Below, in pieces: positions 27,410-35,602 of a stretch of DNA of 64,000 bases. The position numbers and the translations under genes were made by a program. Under the pieces are notes generated by a model that was given only the letters and a program-made list of their open reading frames with translations, searched no databases and was not told the origin of the DNA. The stretch comes from Denitratimonas sp037478135. Lineage in GTDB: Bacteria; Pseudomonadota; Gammaproteobacteria; Xanthomonadales; Xanthomonadaceae. The first letter of the stretch is position 1. Each line of letters opens with the position of its first letter. The stretch spans positions 1 to 64,000 of the forward strand of contig NZ_JBBHDV010000015.1 of NCBI RefSeq assembly GCF_037478135.1. The letters are read 5' to 3'.

Positions 27410-29017
27410 TCACATCCTGAAAATGCCGAAGTCGGTCGGTTCCGGTGGCGCATTGAGCGAAGCCGACAACGCCAATGCCAACACCTCGCGGGTGCGGGCC
27501 GGATCGATGATGCCGTCATCCCACAGCCGGGCGCTGGCGTAATACGGATGGCCCTGGTACTCGAACTGTTCGCGGATCGGTGCCTTGAACGCATCCTCGT
27601 CCTGTTCCGACCACTGCCCGCCTTTGGCTTCGATGCCATCGCGCCGCACCCGCGCCAGCACGCTGGCGGCCTGTTCGCCGCCCATCACGCTGATGCGCGC
27701 ATTCGGCCACATCCACATGAAGCGCGGCGAGTACGCGCGCCCGCACATGCCGTAATTGCCGGCACCGAAGCTGCCGCCGATCACCACGGTGAACTTCGGC
27801 ACTTTGGCACAGGCCACCGCCATCACCATCTTCGCGCCATCACGCGCGATGCCGCCGTTCTCGTATTTGCGCCCGACCATGAAGCCGGTGATGTTCTGCA
27901 GGAACACCAGCGGAATGCCGCGCTGTGCGCACAATTCGACGAAATGCGCGCCCTTCAATGCGGATTCGGAAAACAGGATGCCGTTGTTGGCGACGATGCC
28001 GACCGGATAGCCGTTGATGTGCGCGAAACCGGTCACCAGCGTGGTGCCGTAGCGCGCCTTGAACTCGTCAAAACGCGAGCCATCGACCAGCCGCGCGATC
28101 ACCTCGCGCACATCGAAGGGCTTGCGCGTATCGGCCGGAATCACGCCATACAGTTCTTCGGCCGGATACAGCGGCGCTTCTGGTTCGCGCACGGCCAGCC
28201 GCCCGCGCTTTTCCCAGTTGAGATTGGCGACGATGCGCCGCACCTGCGCCAGCGCGTGGCGGTCGTCCTGGGCGAAGTGATCGGCGACACCGGAAATGCG
28301 GGTGTGCACATCGGCACCACCCAGGTCTTCTGCGCTGACATCCTCGCCGGTCGCGGCCTTCACCAGCGGCGGGCCGCCGAGGAAGATCGTGCCCTGCTCC
28401 TTGACGATGACGGTTTCATCGCTCATCGCCGGCACATAGGCACCGCCGGCGGTGCACGACCCCATCACGCAGGCGATCTGCGGAATACCCTGGGCCGAGA
28501 GCGTGGCCTGGTTGTAGAAGATGCGACCGAAGTGGTCGCGGTCCGGGAACACCTCGTCCTGCAGCGGCAAAAACGCGCCGCCCGAATCGACCAGATAGAC
28601 GCAGGGCAGACGGTTTTCACGCGCGATTTCCTGCGCGCGCAGATGCTTCTTCACCGTGATCGGGTAATAGGTGCCGCCCTTGACCGTGGCATCGTTGGCG
28701 ACGATCACGCATTCCACGCCTTCGATCCGGCCAATGCCAGCCACCATGCCGGCGCAGGGCACCGCGTCCTCGTACATGCCGGTGGCCGCCAGCGGCGCGA
28801 TTTCAAGAAACGGCGAACCGGGATCGAGCAGCGCATCGATGCGCTCGCGCACCAGCAGCTTGCCGCGCGCGATGTGTTTTTCCCGTGCTGCCGCACTGCC
28901 GCCCTGCGCGATGCGTGCGGTCAGCGCGTGCAACTGGTCGACCTGTGCCTGCATCGCGGCGGCATTGCTGCGGAACTCGTCGGAGCCGGTGGAAAGTTGC
29001 GATTTCAGAATGCTCAT
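27410..29017 (-). CDS. liuB: 3-methylcrotonyl-CoA carboxylase, carboxyltransferase subunit
   Basis: This 535-residue beta subunit moves CO2 from biotin on LiuD to 3-methylcrotonyl-CoA. It has two crotonase-like halves, with GSCTAGGAYVPAMSDE in the N half and the oxyanion-hole glycines of FLQNITGFMVGR and GGSFGAGNYGMCGRAY in the C half. Length fits the family. It follows liuA after 109 bases that hold a repeat pair and precedes liuC by 4 bases. Confidence 0.95.
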   Translation of the reverse strand: MSILKSQLSTGSDEFRSNAAAMQAQVDQLHALTARIAQGGSAAAREKHIARGKLLVRERIDALLDPGSPFLEIAPLAATGMYEDAVPCAGMVAGIGRIEGVECVIVANDATVKGGTYYPITVKKHLRAQEIARENRLPCVYLVDSGGAFLPLQDEVFPDRDHFGRIFYNQATLSAQGIPQIACVMGSCTAGGAYVPAMSDETVIVKEQGTIFLGGPPLVKAATGEDVSAEDLGGADVHTRISGVADHFAQDDRHALAQVRRIVANLNWEKRGRLAVREPEAPLYPAEELYGVIPADTRKPFDVREVIARLVDGSRFDEFKARYGTTLVTGFAHINGYPVGIVANNGILFSESALKGAHFVELCAQRGIPLVFLQNITGFMVGRKYENGGIARDGAKMVMAVACAKVPKFTVVIGGSFGAGNYGMCGRAYSPRFMWMWPNARISVMGGEQAASVLARVRRDGIEAKGGQWSEQDEDAFKAPIREQFEYQGHPYYASARLWDDGIIDPARTREVLALALSASLNAPPEPTDFGIFRM

Positions 29018-29035
29018 CGTGCGGCTCCACGGGAT

Positions 29036-29119
29036 GGGGTGAGCAGCGTGAACCCCAACGCTGTCCGGTGTGCATGAACCCCGATGTCGGGGTTCGCAAG
29101 CTCACCCCGACCTATGTGG
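29036..29119. repeat. REP-like inverted pair between liuA and liuB
   Basis: A GGGGTGAGC...GTGAACCCC unit (29036-29056) faces an inverted copy (29086-29119) whose reverse complement reads TAGGTCGGGGTGAGC...GCGAACCCCGAC. It belongs to the dispersed family also found at 37565, 39531, 53260 and 57525. The two units can pair as a large hairpin within the liu transcript. Confidence 0.7.
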
Positions 29120-29126
29120 TGATGCC

Positions 29127-30296
29127 TCATCGTGCGCCCTCCTGGAACAGCTCGCGCCCGATCAGCATGCGGCGGATTTCGCTGGTGCCGGCGCCGATTT
29201 CGTAGAGCTTGGCATCGCGCCACAGGCGGCCGGTCGGGTAGTCGTTGATATAGCCGTTGCCGCCGAGGATCTGGATCGCCTGCCCTGCCATCCACGTCGC
29301 CTTTTCGGCAGCGTAGAGGATTGCGCCGGCGGCATCCTTGCGCGTGGTCTGGCCACGGTCGCAGGCCTTGGCGACCGAGTAGACATAGGCGCGGCAGGCA
29401 TTGAAGCCCACGTACATGTCGGCCAATTTGCCCTGGATCAGCTGGAACTCGCCGATGCTGCGGCCAAACTGCTTGCGTTCGCGCGCATACGGCAGCGCCA
29501 CATCCAGGCATGCGGCCATGATCCCGAGCGGGCCGCCGGACAACACCAGGCGCTCGAAATCCAGCCCGGACATCAGCACGCGCACGCCTTTGTCGACCTC
29601 ACCCAGCACGTTCTCGGCGGGGATTTCGCAATCCTGGAACACCAGTTCGCAGGTGTTGGAGCCGCGCATGCCGAGCTTGTCGAGCTTCTGCGCGGTGGAA
29701 AAGCCCTTGAATCCCTTTTCCACGATAAAGGCGGTGATGCCCTTGGAACCGGCCGCAACATCGGTCTTGGCGTAGACGATCAGCACATCGGCGTCCGGAC
29801 CGTTGGTGATCCACATCTTGTTGCCGTTGAGCACGAAGACATCGCCCCGGCGCTCGGCCCGCAGCCGCATCGACACCACATCCGAACCGGCGCCCGGCTC
29901 GCTCATCGCCAGCGCGCCGATGTGTTCGCCGCTGACCAGCTTCGGCAGATAGCGCTGCTTCTGTTCGTGCGTGCCGTTCTTGCGCAGTTGGTTCACGCAC
30001 AGATTGGAGTGCGCGCCGTAGGACAGCCCGATCGAGGCCGAGGCGCGCGAGATTTCCTCCATCGCCACCACATGCGCCAGATAGCCCATCGCAGTGCCGC
30101 CGTACTCCTCCTCCACCGTCAGGCCGAGCAGCCCCATCTCGCCCAGCTCACGCCACAGCGCGTTGGGGAACTGGTTGCTGCGGTCGGTTTCCTCGGCCAG
30201 CGGCGCGATGCGCGCCTGGGCGAAATCGTGCACCGCCTCGCGCAAGGCGTCGATGGTTTCGCCCAGATCAAAATCGAATGGCTGCAGGGACATCAT
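29127..30296 (-). CDS. liuA: Isovaleryl-CoA dehydrogenase
   Basis: The flavoenzyme oxidises isovaleryl-CoA to 3-methylcrotonyl-CoA and passes electrons to ETF. It has 389 residues with acyl-CoA dehydrogenase motifs AMSEPGAGSDVVSM, KMWITNGPDADVLI, QLIQGKLADMY and ILGGNGYINDYP. A glutamate at the catalytic position in LYEIGAGTSEIRR completes the site. It is the first gene of the minus-strand liu run. ATG 30296 or 30293 are both possible starts. Confidence 0.93.
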   Translation of the reverse strand: MMSLQPFDFDLGETIDALREAVHDFAQARIAPLAEETDRSNQFPNALWRELGEMGLLGLTVEEEYGGTAMGYLAHVVAMEEISRASASIGLSYGAHSNLCVNQLRKNGTHEQKQRYLPKLVSGEHIGALAMSEPGAGSDVVSMRLRAERRGDVFVLNGNKMWITNGPDADVLIVYAKTDVAAGSKGITAFIVEKGFKGFSTAQKLDKLGMRGSNTCELVFQDCEIPAENVLGEVDKGVRVLMSGLDFERLVLSGGPLGIMAACLDVALPYARERKQFGRSIGEFQLIQGKLADMYVGFNACRAYVYSVAKACDRGQTTRKDAAGAILYAAEKATWMAGQAIQILGGNGYINDYPTGRLWRDAKLYEIGAGTSEIRRMLIGRELFQEGAR

Positions 30297-30366
30297 CGGG
30301 ACTCCACGCCGCCGCACGGCCGCGTTGTTCAGGTTGGGAACCGCCGCCGCAGGGGTGGCCTTGATG

Positions 30367-30395
30367 GAATGAATCCTAATTCAGTTCTTTGTCAA
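30367..30395 (-). promoter_or_regulatory. Candidate promoter of the liu cluster
   Basis: On the minus strand a perfect -35 TTGACA (30395-30390) stands about 95 bases before liuA. TTCATT or TCATTC 16-17 bases further would be a weak -10. The surrounding sequence is AT-rich compared with the genes. No MerR-type LiuR operator or regulator gene is recognisable nearby. Confidence 0.35.
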
Positions 30396-30490
30396 AACGA
30401 AGTGCCCATGGCCCTGCGCACGCTGCGCCACGCCACAGCGCTCGCGTCATGATCTTTCCAACCCTCCGCCAGCAGCCGCAGGAACATGGC

Positions 30491-30802
30491 ATGAGCCAGA
30501 CCCGGCACCTGTTCGACACCGCCAAGCGACTGGCGCCGGCAAAGCTGTCGGAAGTCATCGACTTTGCCGAATACCTTGAGCAACGCCAGCCGACGGACCC
30601 GGCCACCCACGCTCTGGAGTCATATTCCGGCCACCTGGAGGAGGTTCCCCCGTTCACCGGGATCGACCCGCTTGCAGCGCAACGCGAGCAACGTGGCGAA
30701 TGTGGTCGTGGCGATGTCCCGGCTGCTCGCTGGCAACTTCGTGACCAGACTGCCGGCTGCGATGCCAGTCATCCACCAGCCATTGCAAGCCGCATCCGAT
30801 GA
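30491..30802 (+). CDS. Possible antitoxin fragment (DUF2281-like)
   Basis: The 103-residue frame begins MSQTRHLFDTAKRLAPAKL and continues SEVIDFAEYLEQRQ, resembling short antitoxins of the DUF2281/MazE-adjacent type. After about residue 65 the composition changes to a Gly/Arg/Ala-rich tail that looks like read-through into non-coding sequence. No toxin gene follows. It is most likely a remnant or truncated antitoxin; a real small protein is possible. Confidence 0.35.
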   Translation: MSQTRHLFDTAKRLAPAKLSEVIDFAEYLEQRQPTDPATHALESYSGHLEEVPPFTGIDPLAAQREQRGECGRGDVPAARWQLRDQTAGCDASHPPAIASRIR

Positions 30803-30983
30803 CTCGTGCAATGACTCGTGCCACCCGTCCGAGTGGAAGCGCACCTGGCGGTTTGGCAGATGCGGGAAGTAACCGCATGTGGCCGGTCGTGGCCGTAGCT
30901 GTGCAACCGGGATTTGATGTGGTAGCTTCGCATGCGGGCCTGCGCTGAAATAGCCTGATAAAGATATTCTGGAATCAATCATC

Positions 30984-31538
30984 ATGAAGCTGAAACCAGG
31001 CATTTCAGGAATTTCATTCATCGCCGTGATAGCGACGCTTTTCTTGCAAATCGGTGACACGAATGCACAGCCACAGTCCATCACCGAAGAATGCACGACG
31101 CGCGTGGAAAGGGTGCTTCATCTTCCCGGAGATTCCGGATTCAATGAAATCTCAGCCCGCGTTGAAAGCCTGACCACACTTGAACCAAGAGATGTTTATA
31201 ACAGACACGCCAAGCCCACGGCAGCTGGTGATTATGAATATATCCACTTCGAGTACATTTTCGATAGCTGTGCGACAGATGGCAAGGCAAGCCCGGTTAT
31301 CCGAAAAGCTGGAAATCCCGAGTGCTCGCATATCGGCTGCCAAGCGGTGTTCCCCGGCAACAACATGCCAATCGGGTCTGTGATGACCATCAAGTCATGC
31401 GGCAATCGTGTGGAAACCATCCGGAACTTCAAAAGAGTGGGAAGCTACCCCAACAGTACGGGTACAGATGGCATTTGGGAGCTGACCGGATACAACACAA
31501 GAGCTGTCTCCGTCTGCCCGAGCTATCAGGAACCCTGA
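30984..31538 (+). CDS. Secreted orphan protein with less GC-rich coding sequence
   Basis: The 184-residue protein has a signal peptide (residues 1-28, cut near TNA-Q) and six or more cysteines in the mature part (EECTTR, FDSCATDG, ECSHIGCQAVF, SCGNRV, VCPSY), suggesting a disulfide-bonded secreted domain. The DNA is visibly poorer in G+C and uses A/T-ending codons much more than its neighbours, a sign of recent acquisition. No homologous family is recognised. It stands alone between the antitoxin-like fragment and the TetR gene. Confidence 0.65.
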   Translation: MKLKPGISGISFIAVIATLFLQIGDTNAQPQSITEECTTRVERVLHLPGDSGFNEISARVESLTTLEPRDVYNRHAKPTAAGDYEYIHFEYIFDSCATDGKASPVIRKAGNPECSHIGCQAVFPGNNMPIGSVMTIKSCGNRVETIRNFKRVGSYPNSTGTDGIWELTGYNTRAVSVCPSYQEP

Positions 31539-31702
31539 TAAACAATATCCGGCCACCGAAAAGAGGACCGCAGCACAACCCGAACTTCCTGGCCAGGTGA
31601 CAGACACGGATGCAGTCGCGTCCGTATCGCTTTCATCGCGCCGCGCATTGAATATCCGGGCTAGAATCATCCCAGAGCCTGCCGCTTCCCGGATTTCCCC
31701 CG

Positions 31703-32314
31703 ATGGCCTACCGCCGCACCCGTCTGATGGAAGAGCGCCTCGCGAGCAATCGCGAGAAGATGCTGCGTGCGGCGCGGCGGCTGGTGGCCGAGGGTGGTTT
31801 CCGCAATGCGCAGATCGCGGCGGTGGCGGCCGAGGCCGGGGTCTCGACCGGCACGATCTACCGCTATTTTCCGTCCAAGGCCGAGCTGTACGTGGAAGTG
31901 CTGACCGCGGCGGTGAACAACGAGATCGCGATCCTGCATGAGGTCATCGGCGCGCGCGACAACGCACGGGCGCAACTGGATGCGGCGGTAGCCTCGTTCG
32001 TGCGGCGCGCGTTGACCGGGCCGAACCTGGCCTGGGCCTTCATCGCCGAGCCAGCCGAAGCCGAAGTGGATGCCGAGCGCATCCGCGCCCGCAAGCGCCT
32101 GGGCGATGTGTTCAAGTCGGTGCTCAAGCACGGCGTGGCCAGCGGGGAGTTTCCGAAACAGAATCTGGACGCCAGCGCGGCCTGCATCGTCGGCGCCTTC
32201 ACCGAAGCGCTGGTCGGCCCGATCGGCCCTTCGCGCAAGAGCCTGCGCGACAAGGAACGGCTGGTCGGCGCGATCTGCACCTTCTGCCTGCGCGCGGTCG
32301 GTGCGCGGGAATGA
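31703..32314 (+). CDS. TetR/AcrR-family transcriptional regulator
   Basis: The 203-residue protein has an N-terminal HTH at about residues 20-65 (AARRLVAEGGFRNAQIAAVA, then AGVSTGTIYRYFPSKAELY) and an all-helical ligand domain. TAGAAT about 40 bases before the ATG is a possible -10. It is followed 45 bases on by the TauE/SafE exporter on the same strand and may control it. Its ligand is unknown. Confidence 0.9.
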   Translation: MAYRRTRLMEERLASNREKMLRAARRLVAEGGFRNAQIAAVAAEAGVSTGTIYRYFPSKAELYVEVLTAAVNNEIAILHEVIGARDNARAQLDAAVASFVRRALTGPNLAWAFIAEPAEAEVDAERIRARKRLGDVFKSVLKHGVASGEFPKQNLDASAACIVGAFTEALVGPIGPSRKSLRDKERLVGAICTFCLRAVGARE

Positions 32315-32359
32315 GGCGCATACCGGCCCGTTCGTCCTTCGGCGGCGCGAACTGAACCC

Positions 32360-33157
32360 GTGGAACTGGGTATCGACATCTTCGCACTGCTGGCGCTGGC
32401 CGCCTTTGTCGCCGGCGCGATCGACGCGATGGCCGGCGGCGGCGGGCTGATCACGTTACCGGCACTGATGGCGGCCGGCATTCCGCCGGTGCAGGCAATC
32501 GCGACCAACAAGCTGCAATCCAGCTTCGGCACCGCCGGTGCGGTGCTGGCGTTTGCGCGCAATGGACGAATCGATTTCCGCCGTTTCCTGTGGCCGGCAG
32601 TGGGCGCGTTCGGCGGCTCAGTGGCCGGCGCGGTCGCGGTGCAGATCATCGACCCCTCTTTCCTCGCCGGGCTGGTGCCGGTGCTGCTGGTGGCGATGGC
32701 GGCCTATTTCCTGCTCGGGCCACGCGCCAGCGAAACCGGCACCCGCGCCCGCCTTGGCCAGAGCGCGCTGGTGACGATCATGTTCGCCATCGGCTTCTAC
32801 GACGGCTTCTTCGGCCCCGGCACCGGCTCGTTCATGGCCACCGCGCTGGTGGCGCTGTTCGGCATGGGCCTGGTCTCGGCCACCGCGCACACCAAATACC
32901 TGAATTTGATGAGCAACCTCGCGGCCCTGTTCACGTTGATACTCGGCGGGCAGGTGCTGTGGCTGGTGGGTCTGGTGATGGCCGGCGCCAGCATTGCCGG
33001 CGGCCAACTCGGCGCGCATCTGGCGCTGCGCGTGGGCAGCCGCATGATCCGGCCACTGCTGGTGCTGATGTCGCTGGCCCTGACGGTGAAGTTGCTGATG
33101 GATCCGGAGAATCCGTTGACTGCGCTGGGTATCCGGCTGCTGGACGCCTTCGGCTAA
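32360..33157 (+). CDS. TauE/SafE (TSUP) family sulfite/organosulfonate exporter-like protein
   Basis: This 265-residue inner-membrane protein with about eight helices has the two TSUP half-motifs AGAIDAMAGGGGLITLPALM and GFYDGFFGPGTGSFM. Family members export sulfite, sulfoacetate or similar anions, though many have no known substrate. The start is GTG at 32360, with no obvious ribosome binding site. It probably shares a transcript with the TetR gene. Confidence 0.88.
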   Translation: MELGIDIFALLALAAFVAGAIDAMAGGGGLITLPALMAAGIPPVQAIATNKLQSSFGTAGAVLAFARNGRIDFRRFLWPAVGAFGGSVAGAVAVQIIDPSFLAGLVPVLLVAMAAYFLLGPRASETGTRARLGQSALVTIMFAIGFYDGFFGPGTGSFMATALVALFGMGLVSATAHTKYLNLMSNLAALFTLILGGQVLWLVGLVMAGASIAGGQLGAHLALRVGSRMIRPLLVLMSLALTVKLLMDPENPLTALGIRLLDAFG

Positions 33158-33245
33158 ACGACTCGGTGCAAGTCCGACCCAGCGAGTGCGAACAGGCACA
33201 CCTTCTGCAAAGGTGGTGGACAACGCCTATGTCGGGATACAGGAG

Positions 33246-33281
33246 CACCTGTTCCGGGCATCGTGAGGCCCGGAACAGGTG
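33246..33281. terminator. Strong 14-bp hairpin between convergent genes
   Basis: CACCTGTTCCGGGC (33246-33259) pairs perfectly with GCCCGGAACAGGTG (33268-33281) around an 8-base loop. It lies between the TauE/SafE stop and the end of the transporter small subunit. There is no T-tract, so it may be a rho-independent-like or mobile hairpin. The 90 bases before it (33163-33245) are unexplained; see findings. Confidence 0.55.
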
Positions 33282-33304
33282 AGACAGCTGCCGGGCTGCA
33301 ACCC

Positions 33305-33436
33305 TCACACCACGTCGCGATCCTCGCGCCGGGCGCGGCGGAAGTCGCGCAGGGTGGCGACCACGATCACTGCCAGCACGGCCAGGGAAATCACCGGCCA
33401 GATCAGGATGTAGGCCGCCAGGGTCATTGCTTGCAT
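33305..33436 (-). CDS. Small membrane subunit of a sodium:solute symporter
   Basis: This 43-residue protein starts MQAMTLAAYILIWPVISLAV, has one membrane helix (residues about 5-28) and a basic tail (DFRRARREDRDVV). AAGGAG is well placed before the ATG at 33436. It follows the large symporter gene by 58 bases. Tiny proteins of this kind (MTLAAYILIWPV...) accompany certain sodium:solute symporters in proteobacteria and are annotated as a putative transporter small subunit. Confidence 0.8.
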   Translation of the reverse strand: MQAMTLAAYILIWPVISLAVLAVIVVATLRDFRRARREDRDVV

Positions 33437-33494
33437 GGGGTTTTCTCCTTTGTCACGGACCGGCCGGCATCGGTGCCGCCGGGGGATGCGGTGT

Positions 33495-35159
33495 TCATGC
33501 GGACGGGGCTTCGGCGCTGCCTGCTGCGCTGCTGTCGTAACTTCGCACGCGCTTGCGGATCAGGGCGAAGTTGAAGCGGCTGCCGCCCAGCAGGCTGAGC
33601 CCGACGCAGACCAGGGTGCTGACGCCGTAAGCCGTCAGCGAGGCCATCAGCACGGTGTATTCGCGCAGCGCGCCGACGCTGTAGAAGCCCAGCACCAGGC
33701 TGGCGAGGATTCCGACCACGAAGCCGGCGGTGCGCCCAAAGAAGCCGAAGGCCATCAAGCCCAGCACCACGCCGCCGCCCACCGAGGCCAGCAGTTCGAA
33801 CAGCAACCCGGTCACGCCGGTCATCGGCAGCAGCTCAAAGCGCACCACACAGAACAGCGCCACCGCGCTGACCACCGACCAGGTGAAGGCCTTGTCGGTG
33901 ACCCGGTCCCAGAAGACGCTGGCGATCACCGGGAACACGATGGCACCCCATAGCGCACCAACGAAGACCAGCATCACCAGGATGTCCAGCGCCAGACTCG
34001 CCAGCACAATGCCGATGGCGGTCACCGCGATCATCGTGATGCGGCCGATCAGCAGCATCTTGCGCGGGTCCGGATTGTTCTTCGCGATGTTCTTGCCGTA
34101 GACGTCGGCCATCACGATCGCCGACAGCGCGCACAGATCGGCATCGGCGGTGGAGGACAGCGAGCCGATCACCAGGATGAAGAACAGCATGATGAAACCA
34201 GCCGGCAGGTAGGTCGACACCATCTGCGGGATCAGGTTGTTCATGTTCCCGTCGATCGGCTCGATGCCGGCCAGCAGCGCCATCAGGCCGATCATGCCCA
34301 GGCCGATGACGATGCCGCCGTAGCCGATCGTGGCGGTGATGAAGGTCGGCTTGATGTGATCCTCGCGCACCGCGAACAGGCGCTGGGAAATGGTCTGGTT
34401 GCCGATCGCATAGGCCAGTACCGCAGCAAAGAACGGCGCACCCTGATTGAGGAAGGCTTCGGAGGAAAACAGGTTGGCCTGCTCGGACGTCAGCCGGCCC
34501 ATGTTCGCCGCCAGTTCCTGCGGGCCACCCATCGCGAACAGCACCGCCGGGATGATCAGGATCGCGATGGCCATCATCGCCACCAGCTGGGCGAAGTCGG
34601 TCAGCACCGAAGCACGGAAGCCGGACCACAGCGTGTAGCTGAGCACGCCGACACCGGCGATGATCACGCCAGCCTGGAACGGCAGCGGCGACAGCACCGA
34701 AACCAGCGCACCGGCGGCGGTGAAATTGACCATCAGGCTGATCAGGCTGCCGACCACATTGGAGCCGGCCAGAATCATCTGGCTGGAAGCACCGTGACGG
34801 GCGTGGATGATTTCTCCCAAAGTGCGCGCATTCGGCGCCAGTTTGCGGAAACGCCGGCCGAAGGGGTAGATGAAAAGAATCATCAACGCGCCCCACATGC
34901 CGTAATGCAGCGGGCCGGATATTCCGTAGGTATAACCGGATGTCGCGGCGGCATAGAACGATGCGGCCCAGATCCAGGTCGCGGTCATGCTGGCCGCGCC
35001 CATGCCGAAATCAACCTGGCGGTTGGACACCATGAAGGCATCGGTGCCTTCCTTTTTCTTTTTGATCTGCAGCGTCATCAGATAGGTGCCACCGTAGAAC
35101 GCGACGAGCAGAATCAGGACCGTAATGATGGAAAACTGGTGAAGAGTTTCTCCCTTCAA
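33495..35159 (-). CDS. Sodium:solute symporter family protein
   Basis: The carrier has 554 residues, about 13 membrane helices and the LeuT-type SSS fold (ATWIWAASFYAAATSGYTYG, SNVVGSLISLMVNF, LSSTADADLCALSAIVMADVY). The chosen start is TTG at 35159, because GGAGG is 7 bases upstream and the first helix then begins at residue 8. The frame can be read back to ATG 35225, but that leader is unlike a membrane-protein N terminus. It probably takes up a small organic solute with Na+. The substrate is unknown. It forms a two-gene unit with the 43-residue partner. Confidence 0.88.
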   Translation of the reverse strand: MKGETLHQFSIITVLILLVAFYGGTYLMTLQIKKKKEGTDAFMVSNRQVDFGMGAASMTATWIWAASFYAAATSGYTYGISGPLHYGMWGALMILFIYPFGRRFRKLAPNARTLGEIIHARHGASSQMILAGSNVVGSLISLMVNFTAAGALVSVLSPLPFQAGVIIAGVGVLSYTLWSGFRASVLTDFAQLVAMMAIAILIIPAVLFAMGGPQELAANMGRLTSEQANLFSSEAFLNQGAPFFAAVLAYAIGNQTISQRLFAVREDHIKPTFITATIGYGGIVIGLGMIGLMALLAGIEPIDGNMNNLIPQMVSTYLPAGFIMLFFILVIGSLSSTADADLCALSAIVMADVYGKNIAKNNPDPRKMLLIGRITMIAVTAIGIVLASLALDILVMLVFVGALWGAIVFPVIASVFWDRVTDKAFTWSVVSAVALFCVVRFELLPMTGVTGLLFELLASVGGGVVLGLMAFGFFGRTAGFVVGILASLVLGFYSVGALREYTVLMASLTAYGVSTLVCVGLSLLGGSRFNFALIRKRVRSYDSSAAGSAEAPSA

Positions 35160-35602
35160 TTGGGAACCTCCGGGGAACAGGTGGATGGACGGCTGCGCCC
35201 GGGCTGGCGCGGTGCGCGCAGGCAAGCCCTGCCCGTCCGGCCTGATGGCCGGTGAATCAAGGTCACTGGAAAGTGCAGAAATGCGAAGAATTCATCCGGT
35301 GACGGCGCCGATCCGCTCCCATCGGATCGCAGCAATACGTGACAGAATCAGCCGTAAGACCGCACATGATAGCACAGATGTTGCCCGGCAAAAACTCCGC
35401 ACCTGTATGTGCTGTGGAAACATATAATCCGCTGGCATATCTGACCAAAGTCCAGTGATTCTGGTGTTTGGCTTGAATATCCACTAAATCCGGACAAACA
35501 CCAGCCAGCCGCCAGCAAACCGCACCACTCAACAGATTATGGAAAGTGCTCCGCGCCGGAAATATCCGGCTTCCTAAAAACAAATATCTGGACCGCTGCG
35601 GA
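35160..35602. other. 443-base intergenic region with a 10-bp inverted repeat
   Basis: No convincing gene is seen. The region is less GC-rich than its surroundings from about 35340 on. CTGGTGTTTG (35461-35470) is exactly repeated in inverted form as CAAACACCAG (35495-35504), and GCCGGA-AATA-TCCGGC (35555-35570) makes a short tetraloop hairpin. It must contain the promoter of the symporter gene. The repeat could be an operator or a transcript end. Confidence 0.5.

Noticed and set aside
25784..30296. A complete LiuR-type MerR regulator site
   Set aside because: No MerR gene and no recognisable LiuR operator were found near liuA; only a TTGACA -35 is visible.
30620..31096. A minus-strand frame crossing the antitoxin remnant and the secreted orphan start
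   Set aside because: It has no start signal and overlaps two better supported plus-strand frames.
33163..33281. Cobalamin riboswitch
   Set aside because: The GTGCAAGTCC-like stretch recalls a B12-box context, but the conserved core and a downstream B12 gene are both missing.
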